Shown in pieces: positions 30,380-37,259 of a DNA stretch of 48,468 bases (its first letter is position 1; each line of letters opens with the position of its first letter). The position numbers and the translations under genes are program-made. This DNA comes from a bacterium (lineage in GTDB: Bacteria; UBA10199; 2-02-FULL-44-16; JAAZCA01), in assembly GCA_041648665.1 (NCBI GenBank), contig JBAZOP010000014.1, forward strand, positions 1-48,468, given 5' to 3'. The notes below the pieces were generated by a model. That model worked only from the letters and a program-made list of their open reading frames with translations. It searched no databases and had not been told where the DNA came from.

Positions 30380-31167
30380 TGATGGAATATAAAACTGTAA
30401 CTACGCAAGCCGAACTTGAAGCCGCCGTAACTGCGGGATTTGGCGTTCGAGTTGACGCGACATGGCGCGCCTCGGCGCACGTCGTGGCGTGGGCCTCGGC
30501 GCACGTCGTGGCGCGGGGGTCGGCGTACGTCGAGGCGTGGGGGTCGGCGCACGTCGAGGCGTGGGACTCGGCGCACGTCGTGGCGCGGGGGTCGGCGCAC
30601 GTCGAGGCGCGGGACTCGGCGCACGTCGAGGCGCGGGACTCGGCGCACGTCGAGGCGTGGGACTCGGCGCACGTCGTGGCGCGGGAGTTTTCGTCTGTCA
30701 CCCATTTCGGCGCGTCTGTCGTTATCAAGTTGCTCGGCAAGGCGCGCACCACGGTCGTGAAGTACCCGGCGTCTGTGAGCGTATGGGCCAAACTCAAGGG
30801 GCTGGCAATCGTGCGCGGTCACATGACGTTGTGGAAATCTACTCGCCCAGACGGCACAGATTTTAAGACAGGAAAATGCCAGTACGGGACAGGTATCGTG
30901 ACTGTCGCCCCGGAATGGGACGCACAGTACAAAGATGAGTGCGGCAAGGGTCTCCATCTGGCAGATTCGCCTTCTGCGGCGAGACTATTTGTGCCAGAGG
31001 CGTACCGCGAGACGTTCCGGTTGTTCAGGGTATCCGCCGCTGTGAAGGATTGCAGATGCTTCCCCGGCCTACCCAATTATCCAATGAAGTTGCGGTCGCT
31101 AGCCTGCAAGGGCATCGCGGAAGTGCCTCGCGATTATATCGAGGGCGAGTCCGATGGAAACGCCTGA
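30376..31167 (+). CDS. octapeptide-repeat protein with DUF7666-like C terminus
   Basis: 263 residues, starting MMMEY after GGAGAGG. Short N-terminal helix, then nine tandem 8-residue repeats (xSAHVVAW/xSAHVEAR, residues 32-103). Next comes a spacer, then a domain with LWKSTRPDGTDFKTGKCQYG, DECGKGLHLADSPSAARLF and a Cys pair. The C-terminal pattern (YxxG ... CGxGLH) recalls the DUF7666 family of phage proteins that often follow such repeats. The repeats would form a left- or right-handed beta solenoid. Cell role unknown. Its last codons are shared with the gene at 41169-41372. Confidence 0.7.
   Translation: MMMEYKTVTTQAELEAAVTAGFGVRVDATWRASAHVVAWASAHVVARGSAYVEAWGSAHVEAWDSAHVVARGSAHVEARDSAHVEARDSAHVEAWDSAHVVAREFSSVTHFGASVVIKLLGKARTTVVKYPASVSVWAKLKGLAIVRGHMTLWKSTRPDGTDFKTGKCQYGTGIVTVAPEWDAQYKDECGKGLHLADSPSAARLFVPEAYRETFRLFRVSAAVKDCRCFPGLPNYPMKLRSLACKGIAEVPRDYIEGESDGNA
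30469..30684 (+). repeat. 24-bp tandem repeat, 9 copies
   Basis: Unit about GSCTCGGCGCACGTCGWGGC plus GTGG. Because 24 is divisible by three, all three forward frames and several reverse frames stay open; only the SAHV frame has a ribosome binding site. Confidence 0.85.
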
Positions 31168-31182
31168 ACCCTACGTGACCGC
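31146..31182. repeat. 37-bp junction shared with 41154-41190
   Basis: CGAGTCCGATGGAAACGCCTG and what follows match the reverse complement of 41154-41190 with one mismatch (31174). It covers the end of one gene (ESDGNA) and the start of the next (METPEPYVTA) at both places. Confidence 0.85.
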
Positions 31183-31200
31183 TCTTGACACGTTACCGCT

Positions 31201-31602
31201 GTGGCGCAGAAACGACGGCGACGGCAGCAAGGTCGCATCGAGGCGACTCGTTGCCAATGGCAAGGCGCGGTTACAGCGGCTTCAGACATTGCGCGCGGAC
31301 CGTGGAATACTGGGTATCTCAACGACGACGACAATCACGCATTGGACAACCTGCGCGTGTTTGGCGGCCCCGATGGCCGTATGGTTGCAGATACCATGTG
31401 GCCGGATCGTGGACATGGCGAGGCGGAACAACGCGCTAACGCCGCGCTGATTGTCCGCGCCGTCAATTCACACGATGCGCTGGTGGAGGCACTGCGTGGG
31501 CTATACGAGGCTGCGCTTGACACGATAGCGACAGGTGTACCGGCGGCGCATTTGGACTCTGCCGCAGAGGGAGCGAGGATTGTACTGGAGATCACACAAT
31601 GA
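31201..31602 (+). CDS. small phage protein, reading frame disturbed at 5' end
   Basis: 133 residues from GTG 31201. The second half (YLNDDDNHALDNLRVFGGPD; ALIVRAVNSHDALVEALRGLY) is typical of phage proteins that end with a NSHDxLVEAL helix. The 5' part is not convincing in this frame. The shared junction and a proper ribosome binding site start at ATG 31154 in another frame (METPEPYVTALDTLPLW), which runs to 31450 but turns into low-quality sequence. The original gene may run from 31154 to 31602 with a +/-1 frameshift near 31270-31320, or two genes may overlap. Confidence 0.45.
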   Translation: MAQKRRRRQQGRIEATRCQWQGAVTAASDIARGPWNTGYLNDDDNHALDNLRVFGGPDGRMVADTMWPDRGHGEAEQRANAALIVRAVNSHDALVEALRGLYEAALDTIATGVPAAHLDSAAEGARIVLEITQ

Positions 31603-31835
31603 AACACTACTCCTACACGATGGAAATGCGGACGGTGAGTGGGGTTGGTATGTCGAGGGGAAAGATCGTGCGGACAACTGCGCCGCCGCTAGAATGTGCA
31701 ATCGTTGGCTACACGCAATGGAACTCCAATCACCAAGCGGCCGTGACAATGGCGCAATGCGCCGTGAAAATGCGAGAGATCGAGGACATGAAGGCCGCCC
31801 GCGCCGCCCTGGCCCTAGCGGAGGGCAAGGAATGA
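31599..31835 (+). CDS. small protein of unknown function
   Basis: 78 residues, coupled by ATGA to the gene before and after; GGAGA upstream. C-terminal helix MKAARAALALAEGKE. Another frame across 31600-31730 also looks protein-like (DGEWGWYVEGKDRADNC), so the true frame in the middle is uncertain. Confidence 0.5.
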   Translation: MKHYSYTMEMRTVSGVGMSRGKIVRTTAPPLECAIVGYTQWNSNHQAAVTMAQCAVKMREIEDMKAARAALALAEGKE

Positions 31836-31930
31836 GTAACACGCTTCGCGTCTTTCTGGTGCTGTTCGTTATGGCCGTTTGGCAATGCGGATTCTTGTTG
31901 TTGTCCTTGTGGTGGGAGAAGCGGAAATGA
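31832..31930 (+). CDS. tiny membrane protein
   Basis: 32 residues, ATGA-coupled at both ends. One transmembrane helix (VFLVLFVMAVWQCGFLLLSLWW) then EKRK. Function unknown. Confidence 0.5.
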   Translation: MSNTLRVFLVLFVMAVWQCGFLLLSLWWEKRK

Positions 31931-32118
31931 GCGAGATACCGGGAATGAGCGGTGAAGCCGTGCTGGCCTTGCGCAAGGGCTTGGGACTGTCCCAGGAGCG
32001 CATGGGAAGGCTACTCAACGTGTCATGGCACACCGTGAAACGGTGGGAGAGGTATGGGATCCCGGCGGTGAAGGCCGCCGGCGTCAAGGCAATGCTGGAG
32101 AATCAGAAAATGGCGTAG
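31927..32118 (+). CDS. helix-turn-helix DNA-binding protein
   Basis: 63 residues from ATG 31927, which overlaps the previous stop. LRKGLGLSQERMGRLLNVSWHTVKRWERYG is a clear Cro/CI/XRE-type HTH; little else is present. Such minimal proteins act as repressors or Cro-like switches as dimers. It is the last gene before the terminator of the small-gene block. The inverted repeats at 27783/28008 are possible targets. Confidence 0.75.
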   Translation: MSEIPGMSGEAVLALRKGLGLSQERMGRLLNVSWHTVKRWERYGIPAVKAAGVKAMLENQKMA

Positions 32119-32125
32119 CGGTTAC

Positions 32126-32168
32126 GCCTGGGCCGGGTTGCTCATTCGCCCGGTCCAGGCTTTTTCTT
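32126..32168 (+). terminator. intrinsic terminator at convergent junction
   Basis: GCCTGGGCCGGG (32126-32137) pairs with CCCGGTCCAGGC (32149-32160), one G-U wobble, 11-nt loop, then TTTTTCTT. A strong rho-independent terminator for the rightward transcript. The leftward gene at 32142-32234 ends in its loop, so the same stem can lie at the end of the leftward mRNA, but without a T tract on that strand. Confidence 0.9.
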
Positions 32169-32234
32169 GTCGAACACGAACTCCCATATCGCGGCGAACG
32201 CAAACGCGGCAAGCACAATCAACAGAAATCTCAT
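32142..32234 (-). CDS. 30-residue membrane protein
   Basis: Not previously listed by size. AAGGAGGT lies six bases before the ATG, and the ATG overlaps the helicase stop (ATGA). RFLLIVLAAFAFAAIWEFVF is one hydrophobic helix, followed by DKKKPGPGE. Last gene of the leftward block; its stop lies in the terminator loop. Function unknown. Confidence 0.6.
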   Translation of the reverse strand: MRFLLIVLAAFAFAAIWEFVFDKKKPGPGE

Positions 32235-33574
32235 AAGCGTACCTCCTTCTCAAACACTTTCATCAGCCGTCCGTTCCATCCAAGTGTGACGCTGCCCACC
32301 CCGCCGAAGCGGTTCTTCTCAATGGACAGGATGATCTCGGTGTCCAGACTCACCTGCCCCGTTCCACGGCACTCGTCGCATTGCAGGCCGCGTTGCGTTC
32401 CACAGGCAGGGCAGGGGTTCGCCTCTCTGAAATGCGGACGGTTGAGAATCAACACAACGTCTGCCGCCTCCATAATGCCGCCAGATTCCTTCAGCAGTGA
32501 CGATGCCGGTTGCGGGTTCTGTGCGCTACCTCGCGCCAGTTGCGACAGCAGAATCACCGTCAACCCGGTGGACTGCGCGAGAGCCTTGAGCGTGTTCACT
32601 GAAGCGTCAATACCGATACGCCTGTTCTCCTCGTGCGCCTCGCAGCGCAGAAGTTGCAGATAGTCCACGGCCATGACCTTCACCCCATGCTTGCGAATGT
32701 GGTGGCGCGCGTGCCCGGCGATCTCACTGGCCGACAGCCGGCGCGCGACCAGATGAAACGGGAGTCCGGCCAACTCTGCCGAAGCGTCCCCGGCGCGCGC
32801 CAGGTCGTCACCCACAAGTCCCTTTGATCCGAGTGCCCGCAGCTTCGACGCGCCGATGCGGGACTCGCGGCCGATCAGCGTGGACAGCACCTGCGCCGCA
32901 CTCATCTCCGCTGAGAAGAACGTAACCGGCGTTCCCATGCGCGCAAGGCTGCACAGCACTTGCGTTGTCAGACTGGTTTTGCCCGTGCCTGGGTATGCCC
33001 CGATCACCACGAGACAGCCTTCCGGCAGGCCACCCGTGCGCTTGTCCAGCGTTTCAAGTCCCCATGAGTGGACGTTCGCCTTCTCCAAGCCAACACCCCG
33101 GCGCAGCAGCGTACCGATGGGGCCGGATTCCGCATCGGACTCCGGCAACGTGCGCTGAAGTGCTTCCTCCAGCGACGTGCGCACGGTGCCAATGTCCGCG
33201 CCACCCGTAATGGCCACCGCTGCCGACTCTGCCGCCGCTTGCACGGAGCGCAGCCGCGCGTCCTCAACCAGAATCCGGGCGTAGGTCTGCGCGTGACTGA
33301 CGCCCATCGGCCCATCGAGCAGGCCCCATAGAAAATCATGTCCCCCTACCGCATCAAGTTTGCCAGCCGACTCAAGCGCCGCCTCGACGCTTATCACATC
33401 AACCGCCTTGCCCTGTGCGGATAGTTCTGTAGCCATTTCGGCTATCATACGAAAGGCTGGATTGCAGAAGTGCTCAGGCTCCAACCCCTCGGCAACTACG
33501 GAATGCAGCGCAGCGTTGTCTTCCGTGAGCAGAATCGCCCCGATAGCCGCGCGCTCTGTTTCCTCGTGGCGCAT
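32231..33574 (-). CDS. replicative DNA helicase (DnaB type) with zinc-finger insertion
   Basis: 447 residues. The N-terminal domain (ERAAIGAILLTEDN ... FCNPAFRMIAEMA ... LLDGP) and RecA-type motor are both present: Walker A GAYPGTGKTS (about 193), FFSAEM, Walker B VMAVDYLQLL (about 300), then LSQLARG. Before the last motif (IEKNRFGGVGSVTLGWNG) there is an unusual insert CPACGTQRGLQCDECRGTG, a four-Cys zinc ribbon. ATG 33574 follows the DnaD-like stop by one base. Unwinds DNA at the fork and should recruit a host primase, since no primase domain is present. Confidence 0.92.
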   Translation of the reverse strand: MRHEETERAAIGAILLTEDNAALHSVVAEGLEPEHFCNPAFRMIAEMATELSAQGKAVDVISVEAALESAGKLDAVGGHDFLWGLLDGPMGVSHAQTYARILVEDARLRSVQAAAESAAVAITGGADIGTVRTSLEEALQRTLPESDAESGPIGTLLRRGVGLEKANVHSWGLETLDKRTGGLPEGCLVVIGAYPGTGKTSLTTQVLCSLARMGTPVTFFSAEMSAAQVLSTLIGRESRIGASKLRALGSKGLVGDDLARAGDASAELAGLPFHLVARRLSASEIAGHARHHIRKHGVKVMAVDYLQLLRCEAHEENRRIGIDASVNTLKALAQSTGLTVILLSQLARGSAQNPQPASSLLKESGGIMEAADVVLILNRPHFREANPCPACGTQRGLQCDECRGTGQVSLDTEIILSIEKNRFGGVGSVTLGWNGRLMKVFEKEVRL

Positions 33575-33575
33575 T

Positions 33576-34250
33576 TCAGTACGGGGCCTCCAACTCGTTT
33601 GTGACAAGCCCAAAGGCGCGCCCTGCTGTTGCGGCCAGTGTCGGCGCAGGAACACCTTCACGCGCCCACCGTTGCAGAATCGCTTCAGTGTACGGCCATG
33701 ACTTCTTTTCCCGCTTCGCGGTTTCCAGTATAGCGGCTTTGACGACATCTGCGCCGTGAAGTGTCAGGGCTTCCCCGATCCCGATGGGTGTCTGCCCGTA
33801 GACACGAAAGGCGAGCGCGTCAAGTTCCTTCGGGACAGTAACGGTGTCACGCGCGCTGTCCCGTAGTGTAGTGTCCTGTCCTGTCCTGTCGTCGTTATAT
33901 CCGTTACTTGCGTTATCCCCGTTACGTGCGTCGGCCCTGTTTCGGTAAGCCGCTTGACGCAAAGCGTTAGTGGGGTCAGGGTTATATCTGCCAAACTTGC
34001 CAACGGTAAGAGTAACGGTGTCCAGTGTTATGTGCCCATGAGATTTGGCACAGAGTTTTACAACGGACTCCATGCTCGTATTTGCGTGAAGTAGGTGCTT
34101 TTCCGCCTTGTGTCGTTCAATGCTTCCACCGCGCCCAAAGAGTTTCATTACCAGCAGGAGCCGCGTCCATGTTCCGAAATCGGCGTCCGATAATTCACTC
34201 GTCCATCCCGCAAAGGTGCTCTCCGTATCGAGCCTGATCCATGCGCTCAT
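33576..34250 (-). CDS. replication initiator / helicase loader, DnaD-like
   Basis: 224 residues. The N-terminal 90 residues look like a winged helix (FGTWTRLLLVMKLFGRGGSI ...). A hydrophilic middle carries the iteron-coding stretch. The C terminus has the DnaD/DnaB_2 signature VVKAAILETAKREKKSWPYTEAILQRWAREGV. Such proteins bind the origin and load the DnaB helicase encoded next. Overlaps the HNH gene by four bases. Confidence 0.75.
   Translation of the reverse strand: MSAWIRLDTESTFAGWTSELSDADFGTWTRLLLVMKLFGRGGSIERHKAEKHLLHANTSMESVVKLCAKSHGHITLDTVTLTVGKFGRYNPDPTNALRQAAYRNRADARNGDNASNGYNDDRTGQDTTLRDSARDTVTVPKELDALAFRVYGQTPIGIGEALTLHGADVVKAAILETAKREKKSWPYTEAILQRWAREGVPAPTLAATAGRAFGLVTNELEAPY
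33871..33928. repeat. iteron cluster, candidate replication origin
   Basis: Four 9-bp repeats start at 33893, 33902, 33911 and 33920 (CGTTATATC, CGTTACTTG, CGTTATCCC, CGTTACGTG). Beside them are four 5-bp TGTCC units (33872-33891). They lie in the initiator gene, as the lambda origin lies in gene O. More GTAACGGTGTC copies occur nearby at 33835 and 34010. Confidence 0.6.
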
Positions 34251-34633
34251 GTTGGGCTGTCCCCCTTCTTGGGTATCTCAAGGGTTCCTTGCGCCCGGTG
34301 AATCTCACGCACGAGTCCCAGGCGGGTGCGCAGTGTGCTGTCGCCGCAGTCGCCGGCAAGTATTCGCTCGTGTGCCAAATCGGCGGCGGTAATCAGCGCT
34401 GGCGGCACCTCCAGTAGTGGGACATGACAGGGTTCACAGACCGTTATCAGGGCGGAATCCGGGTACTCCCACGGCTTTCGCTTGGGCAGGTAGTACCGGT
34501 GGTGTACGGAAAGAGTTCTGTCGGACGAGAGACAAAAGCGACACTGCCAGCCGTCCCGCTCCATGATCTGCAACCGCCTACGTTGCCATTCCGGCTTACG
34601 ACATTGCTCCGTGTACCATTCCTTGCCGCTCAT
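34247..34633 (-). CDS. HNH endonuclease
   Basis: 128 residues from ATG 34633 (GGAGCAAG upstream). The fold is complete: LQIMERDGWQCRFC, LSVHHRYYL and VCEPCH give CxxC...HH...CxxCH with catalytic His. Could be a homing-type or packaging-linked nuclease; it is not beside the terminase, so a free-standing homing nuclease or replication nuclease is more likely. A structured leader precedes it. Confidence 0.85.
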   Translation of the reverse strand: MSGKEWYTEQCRKPEWQRRRLQIMERDGWQCRFCLSSDRTLSVHHRYYLPKRKPWEYPDSALITVCEPCHVPLLEVPPALITAADLAHERILAGDCGDSTLRTRLGLVREIHRAQGTLEIPKKGDSPT

Positions 34634-34652
34634 AGTCTTGCTCCAAAGCGAA

Positions 34653-34757
34653 GCAACGCGCCGAAGGTGTCCAAGCAGGAGGCCCATTGGATAGGGTTTC
34701 CGGCATCCTTCGGCGCGTTGCAAGTTTGGTTCATGGACAGCCTCTTACTTGGACACC
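34653..34757 (-). other. crossing inverted repeats upstream of HNH gene
   Basis: Two perfect inverted repeats interleave. GCAACGCGCCGAAGG (34653-34667) pairs with 34707-34721. GGTGTCCAAG (34666-34675) pairs with 34748-34757 and extends towards 18 bp with one wobble and one mismatch. Order B-A-B'-A' on the minus strand gives a pseudoknot or two mutually exclusive stems. Confidence 0.75.
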
Positions 34758-34785
34758 CATATTCTACCTCACATCCTGTTGCGTG

Positions 34786-35166
34786 TCAAGGGGTTACGTT
34801 GGACGGCATCTTCACATCTCCCACCGTCCCGCGAATGTAGCGCGAGATGTACCCGTCGCGTTTCACCTGGATCAGCACATGCTGAAGGATGTGCTCCAGG
34901 TGTAGGATGTACGGCTCGCCCTGGGGCAGGTGCGCCATGACGGCGGAAAGCTCCCCTGGCGTCATGTCACCGGGCACCTTGCGCCCGACCCCAGCGACGA
35001 GACATGCAGGCCGCGCGCCCCTGCTCCACCGTCGTCCAATCAAATCCACCATCTGCCTGCGCGTCAGTTCGGCCATGATGCTCTCCTGAAACTCGACTGT
35101 AACCTTCCTGCACGATAGGCATGGGCCAGGTGCGCCATCGGGTAGTTCGCCCGGCGAGACTTTCAT
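34786..35166 (-). CDS. protein of unknown function
   Basis: 126 residues from ATG 35166 (AAGGAG; overlaps the methylase stop). Starts with a small PCLSC motif, then MAELTRRQMVDLIGRRW and a C-terminal alpha/beta part (YILHLEHILQHVLIQVKRDGYI). A second in-frame ATG at 35076 has its own AGGAGAG, so a shorter 96-residue product is possible. Not recognised. Confidence 0.6.
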   Translation of the reverse strand: MKVSPGELPDGAPGPCLSCRKVTVEFQESIMAELTRRQMVDLIGRRWSRGARPACLVAGVGRKVPGDMTPGELSAVMAHLPQGEPYILHLEHILQHVLIQVKRDGYISRYIRGTVGDVKMPSNVTP

Positions 35167-36320
35167 ATCTTCTCCTTCCTTTTCTTCCCCCCGTCGCATT
35201 CCACGGGCGCTAGTTCCAGTTGCCGCGCCTTCGGCTTGTCGAACAGGGGCATAAATGCTTCACCGTCCAAACATCCCGGAGAGAACCATAGCCGCTCATT
35301 GTGCCGGTTGGCCGCATTGGCCCCATCAGCATTAGCCGTCTGATAGCAGGCGTTCGCGCTGTAGGCGTGTACGCGCCACGTTGCGGGCATCTGCGCTTCA
35401 TGCTCTGCGGCGTACCCTGCCAGCACAATCCGGTATCGCGGATTCTGCCCATGCTCAATTGCCCACTCGCGCACGGCGTTGCTGATGCTGTGGTCGTCAA
35501 CGCGATAGAGGTCTTTGGCGCGCACCTCGCCTTGATAGGGCGGGTCAAGGAATACCCCAACCGTATCGCCGTATGCGAGCGCGCCGTCTGTGACCACGCG
35601 GGACCAGTCGCCGCAGCAGACGCGGACGCGGCGCAGGCGGGCGGCGAGGGCGCGGAAATACGCGGTCAGAACATCGCCGCCAAACTTGTTGCTGCCAACG
35701 CCGACGCTGAACTGCTGACCGAGGTGCGGACGTTTCCGGTTGACGCCCCTGCCCGCGTCGCCGAGGTGCGGGAGTTGCCGGTTGACGCCCCGGCCCGCGT
35801 TGCCCAGGTGCGGGAGTTGCCGGTTGACGCCCCGGCCCGCGTTGCCGGGCTTGCATACCACCCCATCCACAATCTGCCACGGCCCGTTCCCCGCGCACCA
35901 CCCGGAGCCAATCCAACTGTTGATGCCCCACACCCACCAGCCCGCGACCTTCGCATCGTAGAACTCAGGGTCCGCCTCCATGCGCTCGATGCGCTTCTTC
36001 CCCTCGTTGACAAGCCACAGGTGCCGGGCAAGCAGGTCCGTTTCGTTCACCGGCCAGTCGGCATATTGCGCCACGGCGTCCGGGTCTGCCGCCAGCGCGC
36101 GCCAGAAATTGCTCAGGTACGAATCGGCATCATTGACGGTTTCCGCCCCGGTCATCCATCGGTCATCGCGACGGGCCAGAAGCACCGCTAGACTCCCTGC
36201 AAAGGGTTCGCAGTAATTGTCCACTGCGCCCATCGCAGCCCATACGGTATCGGCCACGCGGCGCTTGCCGCCGAACCACGGGAAGGGTGCGCGTAGGTCC
36301 GTCCACTCAGGCCAGGTCAC
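35163..36320 (-). CDS. DNA adenine methylase, D12 (Dam/MboI) class
   Basis: 385 residues from GTG 36320 (AAAGGAG upstream). N6-adenine methylase motifs: FPWFGGKRRVAD (SAM site), CEPFAGSLAVLL, and catalytic DPPY (VGVFLDPPYQGEV). Between them lies the target-recognition region, with tandem 14-residue repeats (AGRGVNRQLPHLGN, coded by a 42-bp repeat). Modifies phage DNA, probably against restriction. The last codons (VECDGGKKRK) resemble those of the small zinc protein next to it. Confidence 0.9.
   Translation of the reverse strand: MTWPEWTDLRAPFPWFGGKRRVADTVWAAMGAVDNYCEPFAGSLAVLLARRDDRWMTGAETVNDADSYLSNFWRALAADPDAVAQYADWPVNETDLLARHLWLVNEGKKRIERMEADPEFYDAKVAGWWVWGINSWIGSGWCAGNGPWQIVDGVVCKPGNAGRGVNRQLPHLGNAGRGVNRQLPHLGDAGRGVNRKRPHLGQQFSVGVGSNKFGGDVLTAYFRALAARLRRVRVCCGDWSRVVTDGALAYGDTVGVFLDPPYQGEVRAKDLYRVDDHSISNAVREWAIEHGQNPRYRIVLAGYAAEHEAQMPATWRVHAYSANACYQTANADGANAANRHNERLWFSPGCLDGEAFMPLFDKPKARQLELAPVECDGGKKRKEKI
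35722..35850 (-). repeat. 42-bp tandem repeat in methylase gene
   Basis: GGTTGACGCCCC recurs with exact 42-base spacing at 35738, 35780 and 35822. Codes for three 14-residue units of the methylase recognition domain. Confidence 0.85.
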
Positions 36321-36474
36321 GCTTTCTCCTTTTGCCGCCGTCGCATTCCACTCGCACCGGGTAAGTCTTGCCGTCCCATTGCGCGCAGATGGTGCAGCAC
36401 TCGCTCACGCGGTGCGGCTCGCGGCAATGGCAGCACTCCGGGCACTTGGCCGAGGATCGCGGGCAGCGCGTCAT
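36307..36474 (-). CDS. Cys-rich zinc-finger protein
   Basis: 55 residues from ATG 36474, ATGA-coupled to the previous gene. Eight cysteines (CPRSSAKCPECCHC; CCTIC) and a basic tail KRRKRD. Probably a zinc-binding, nucleic-acid or protein adaptor. It overlaps the methylase start by 14 bases. Confidence 0.6.
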   Translation of the reverse strand: MTRCPRSSAKCPECCHCREPHRVSECCTICAQWDGKTYPVRVECDGGKRRKRDLA

Positions 36475-36845
36475 GGCTTCATCTCCTTGACAGCGGCAAT
36501 CAGCGCGTCGTCATAATCGGCAAACGGGGCTATGCGCGATCCCGGCACGGCCACATAACACACGCCGCCGGTTGTCCCAACGGCAATGTACCAGTGCCGT
36601 TTCGCCGCATATTCGCGGCAGCGGTCGCGCCACAGGCACAGGGCGACGTGCTCTGAAATATGGTCGTGCAATTCGCTGGCCATAAACTTCGCATCGTCAT
36701 CATAGGGTGGCGGGATGCAGTCAACGGCCCATCCGCATACGCCATGTACAAGGCGATAGTGTAGGTCGCCCTCCTGCCATTCGGGCCAGCCGCAGATGGG
36801 GGCGGCCTCGGTCTCGTAGCGTTGCAGCGTGTCGGCAATGGTCAT
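36471..36845 (-). CDS. protein of unknown function
   Basis: 124 residues, ATGA-coupled at both ends. Aromatic and acidic, alpha/beta (WYIAVGTTGGVCYVAVPG; DYDDALIAAVKEM). No motif recognised. Confidence 0.6.
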   Translation of the reverse strand: MTIADTLQRYETEAAPICGWPEWQEGDLHYRLVHGVCGWAVDCIPPPYDDDAKFMASELHDHISEHVALCLWRDRCREYAAKRHWYIAVGTTGGVCYVAVPGSRIAPFADYDDALIAAVKEMKP

Positions 36846-37027
36846 GTCCTGCCCCCCTCGCGCGGGGCTTCTGGCGCAGCCTTTGCGGGCAATGTCGGGT
36901 GAAGCCGTTCGAGCAGCCGGTCCACCCTTCTGCGCCGATTGACCTCGATCTGCGCGCGCTGTTGTGGGGCCAATCGAATTGCGCGGGCATACGCCCGTAG
37001 TTCATTTGCTGTCCAATGCTCTCCCAT
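36842..37027 (-). CDS. small basic helical protein
   Basis: 61 residues. ANELRAYARAIRLAPQQRAQIEVNRRRRVDRLLERL is one long basic helix. ATGA overlap with the next gene and GGGAGG upstream. Nucleic-acid binding is possible; not recognised. Confidence 0.6.
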   Translation of the reverse strand: MGEHWTANELRAYARAIRLAPQQRAQIEVNRRRRVDRLLERLHPTLPAKAAPEAPREGGRT

Positions 37028-37028
37028 G

Positions 37029-37259
37029 TCATCCCTCCCTTGCGGGCAATGGCCCGTCGCCGCAGTCCTCGCCCATGTCGGTCATCTCCAACCACGACGT
37101 CTCCATGCCCTGTGCTCCAGAGCGCACGAAGAATAGCCGATTCCCGATGTGCATGGAGATTTCGTCGTCATCCATGCGCTCGATGTGCACCGGCACAGCG
37201 TCGGCGCAGATTTCGTCAATCGCGCCGGACTCGTCGAGGCGGACTTCAACCTTGCTCAT
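37029..37259 (-). CDS. small acidic protein of unknown function
   Basis: 76 residues, acidic, beta-rich (VEVRLDESGAI; ISMHIGNRLFFVR). ATGA overlap with the previous gene. Low pI would fit a DNA-mimic inhibitor, but nothing specific supports that. Confidence 0.6.
   Translation of the reverse strand: MSKVEVRLDESGAIDEICADAVPVHIERMDDDEISMHIGNRLFFVRSGAQGMETSWLEMTDMGEDCGDGPLPAREG

Noticed and set aside
30469..30684. CRISPR-like array
   Set aside because: Repeats are directly adjacent with no unique spacers and are coding.
30440..30866. Alternative forward frames (RRTSRRG-type) through the octapeptide repeat array
   Set aside because: A 24-bp repeat keeps all frames open; only the SAHV frame has a ribosome binding site and continues into a folded-looking domain.
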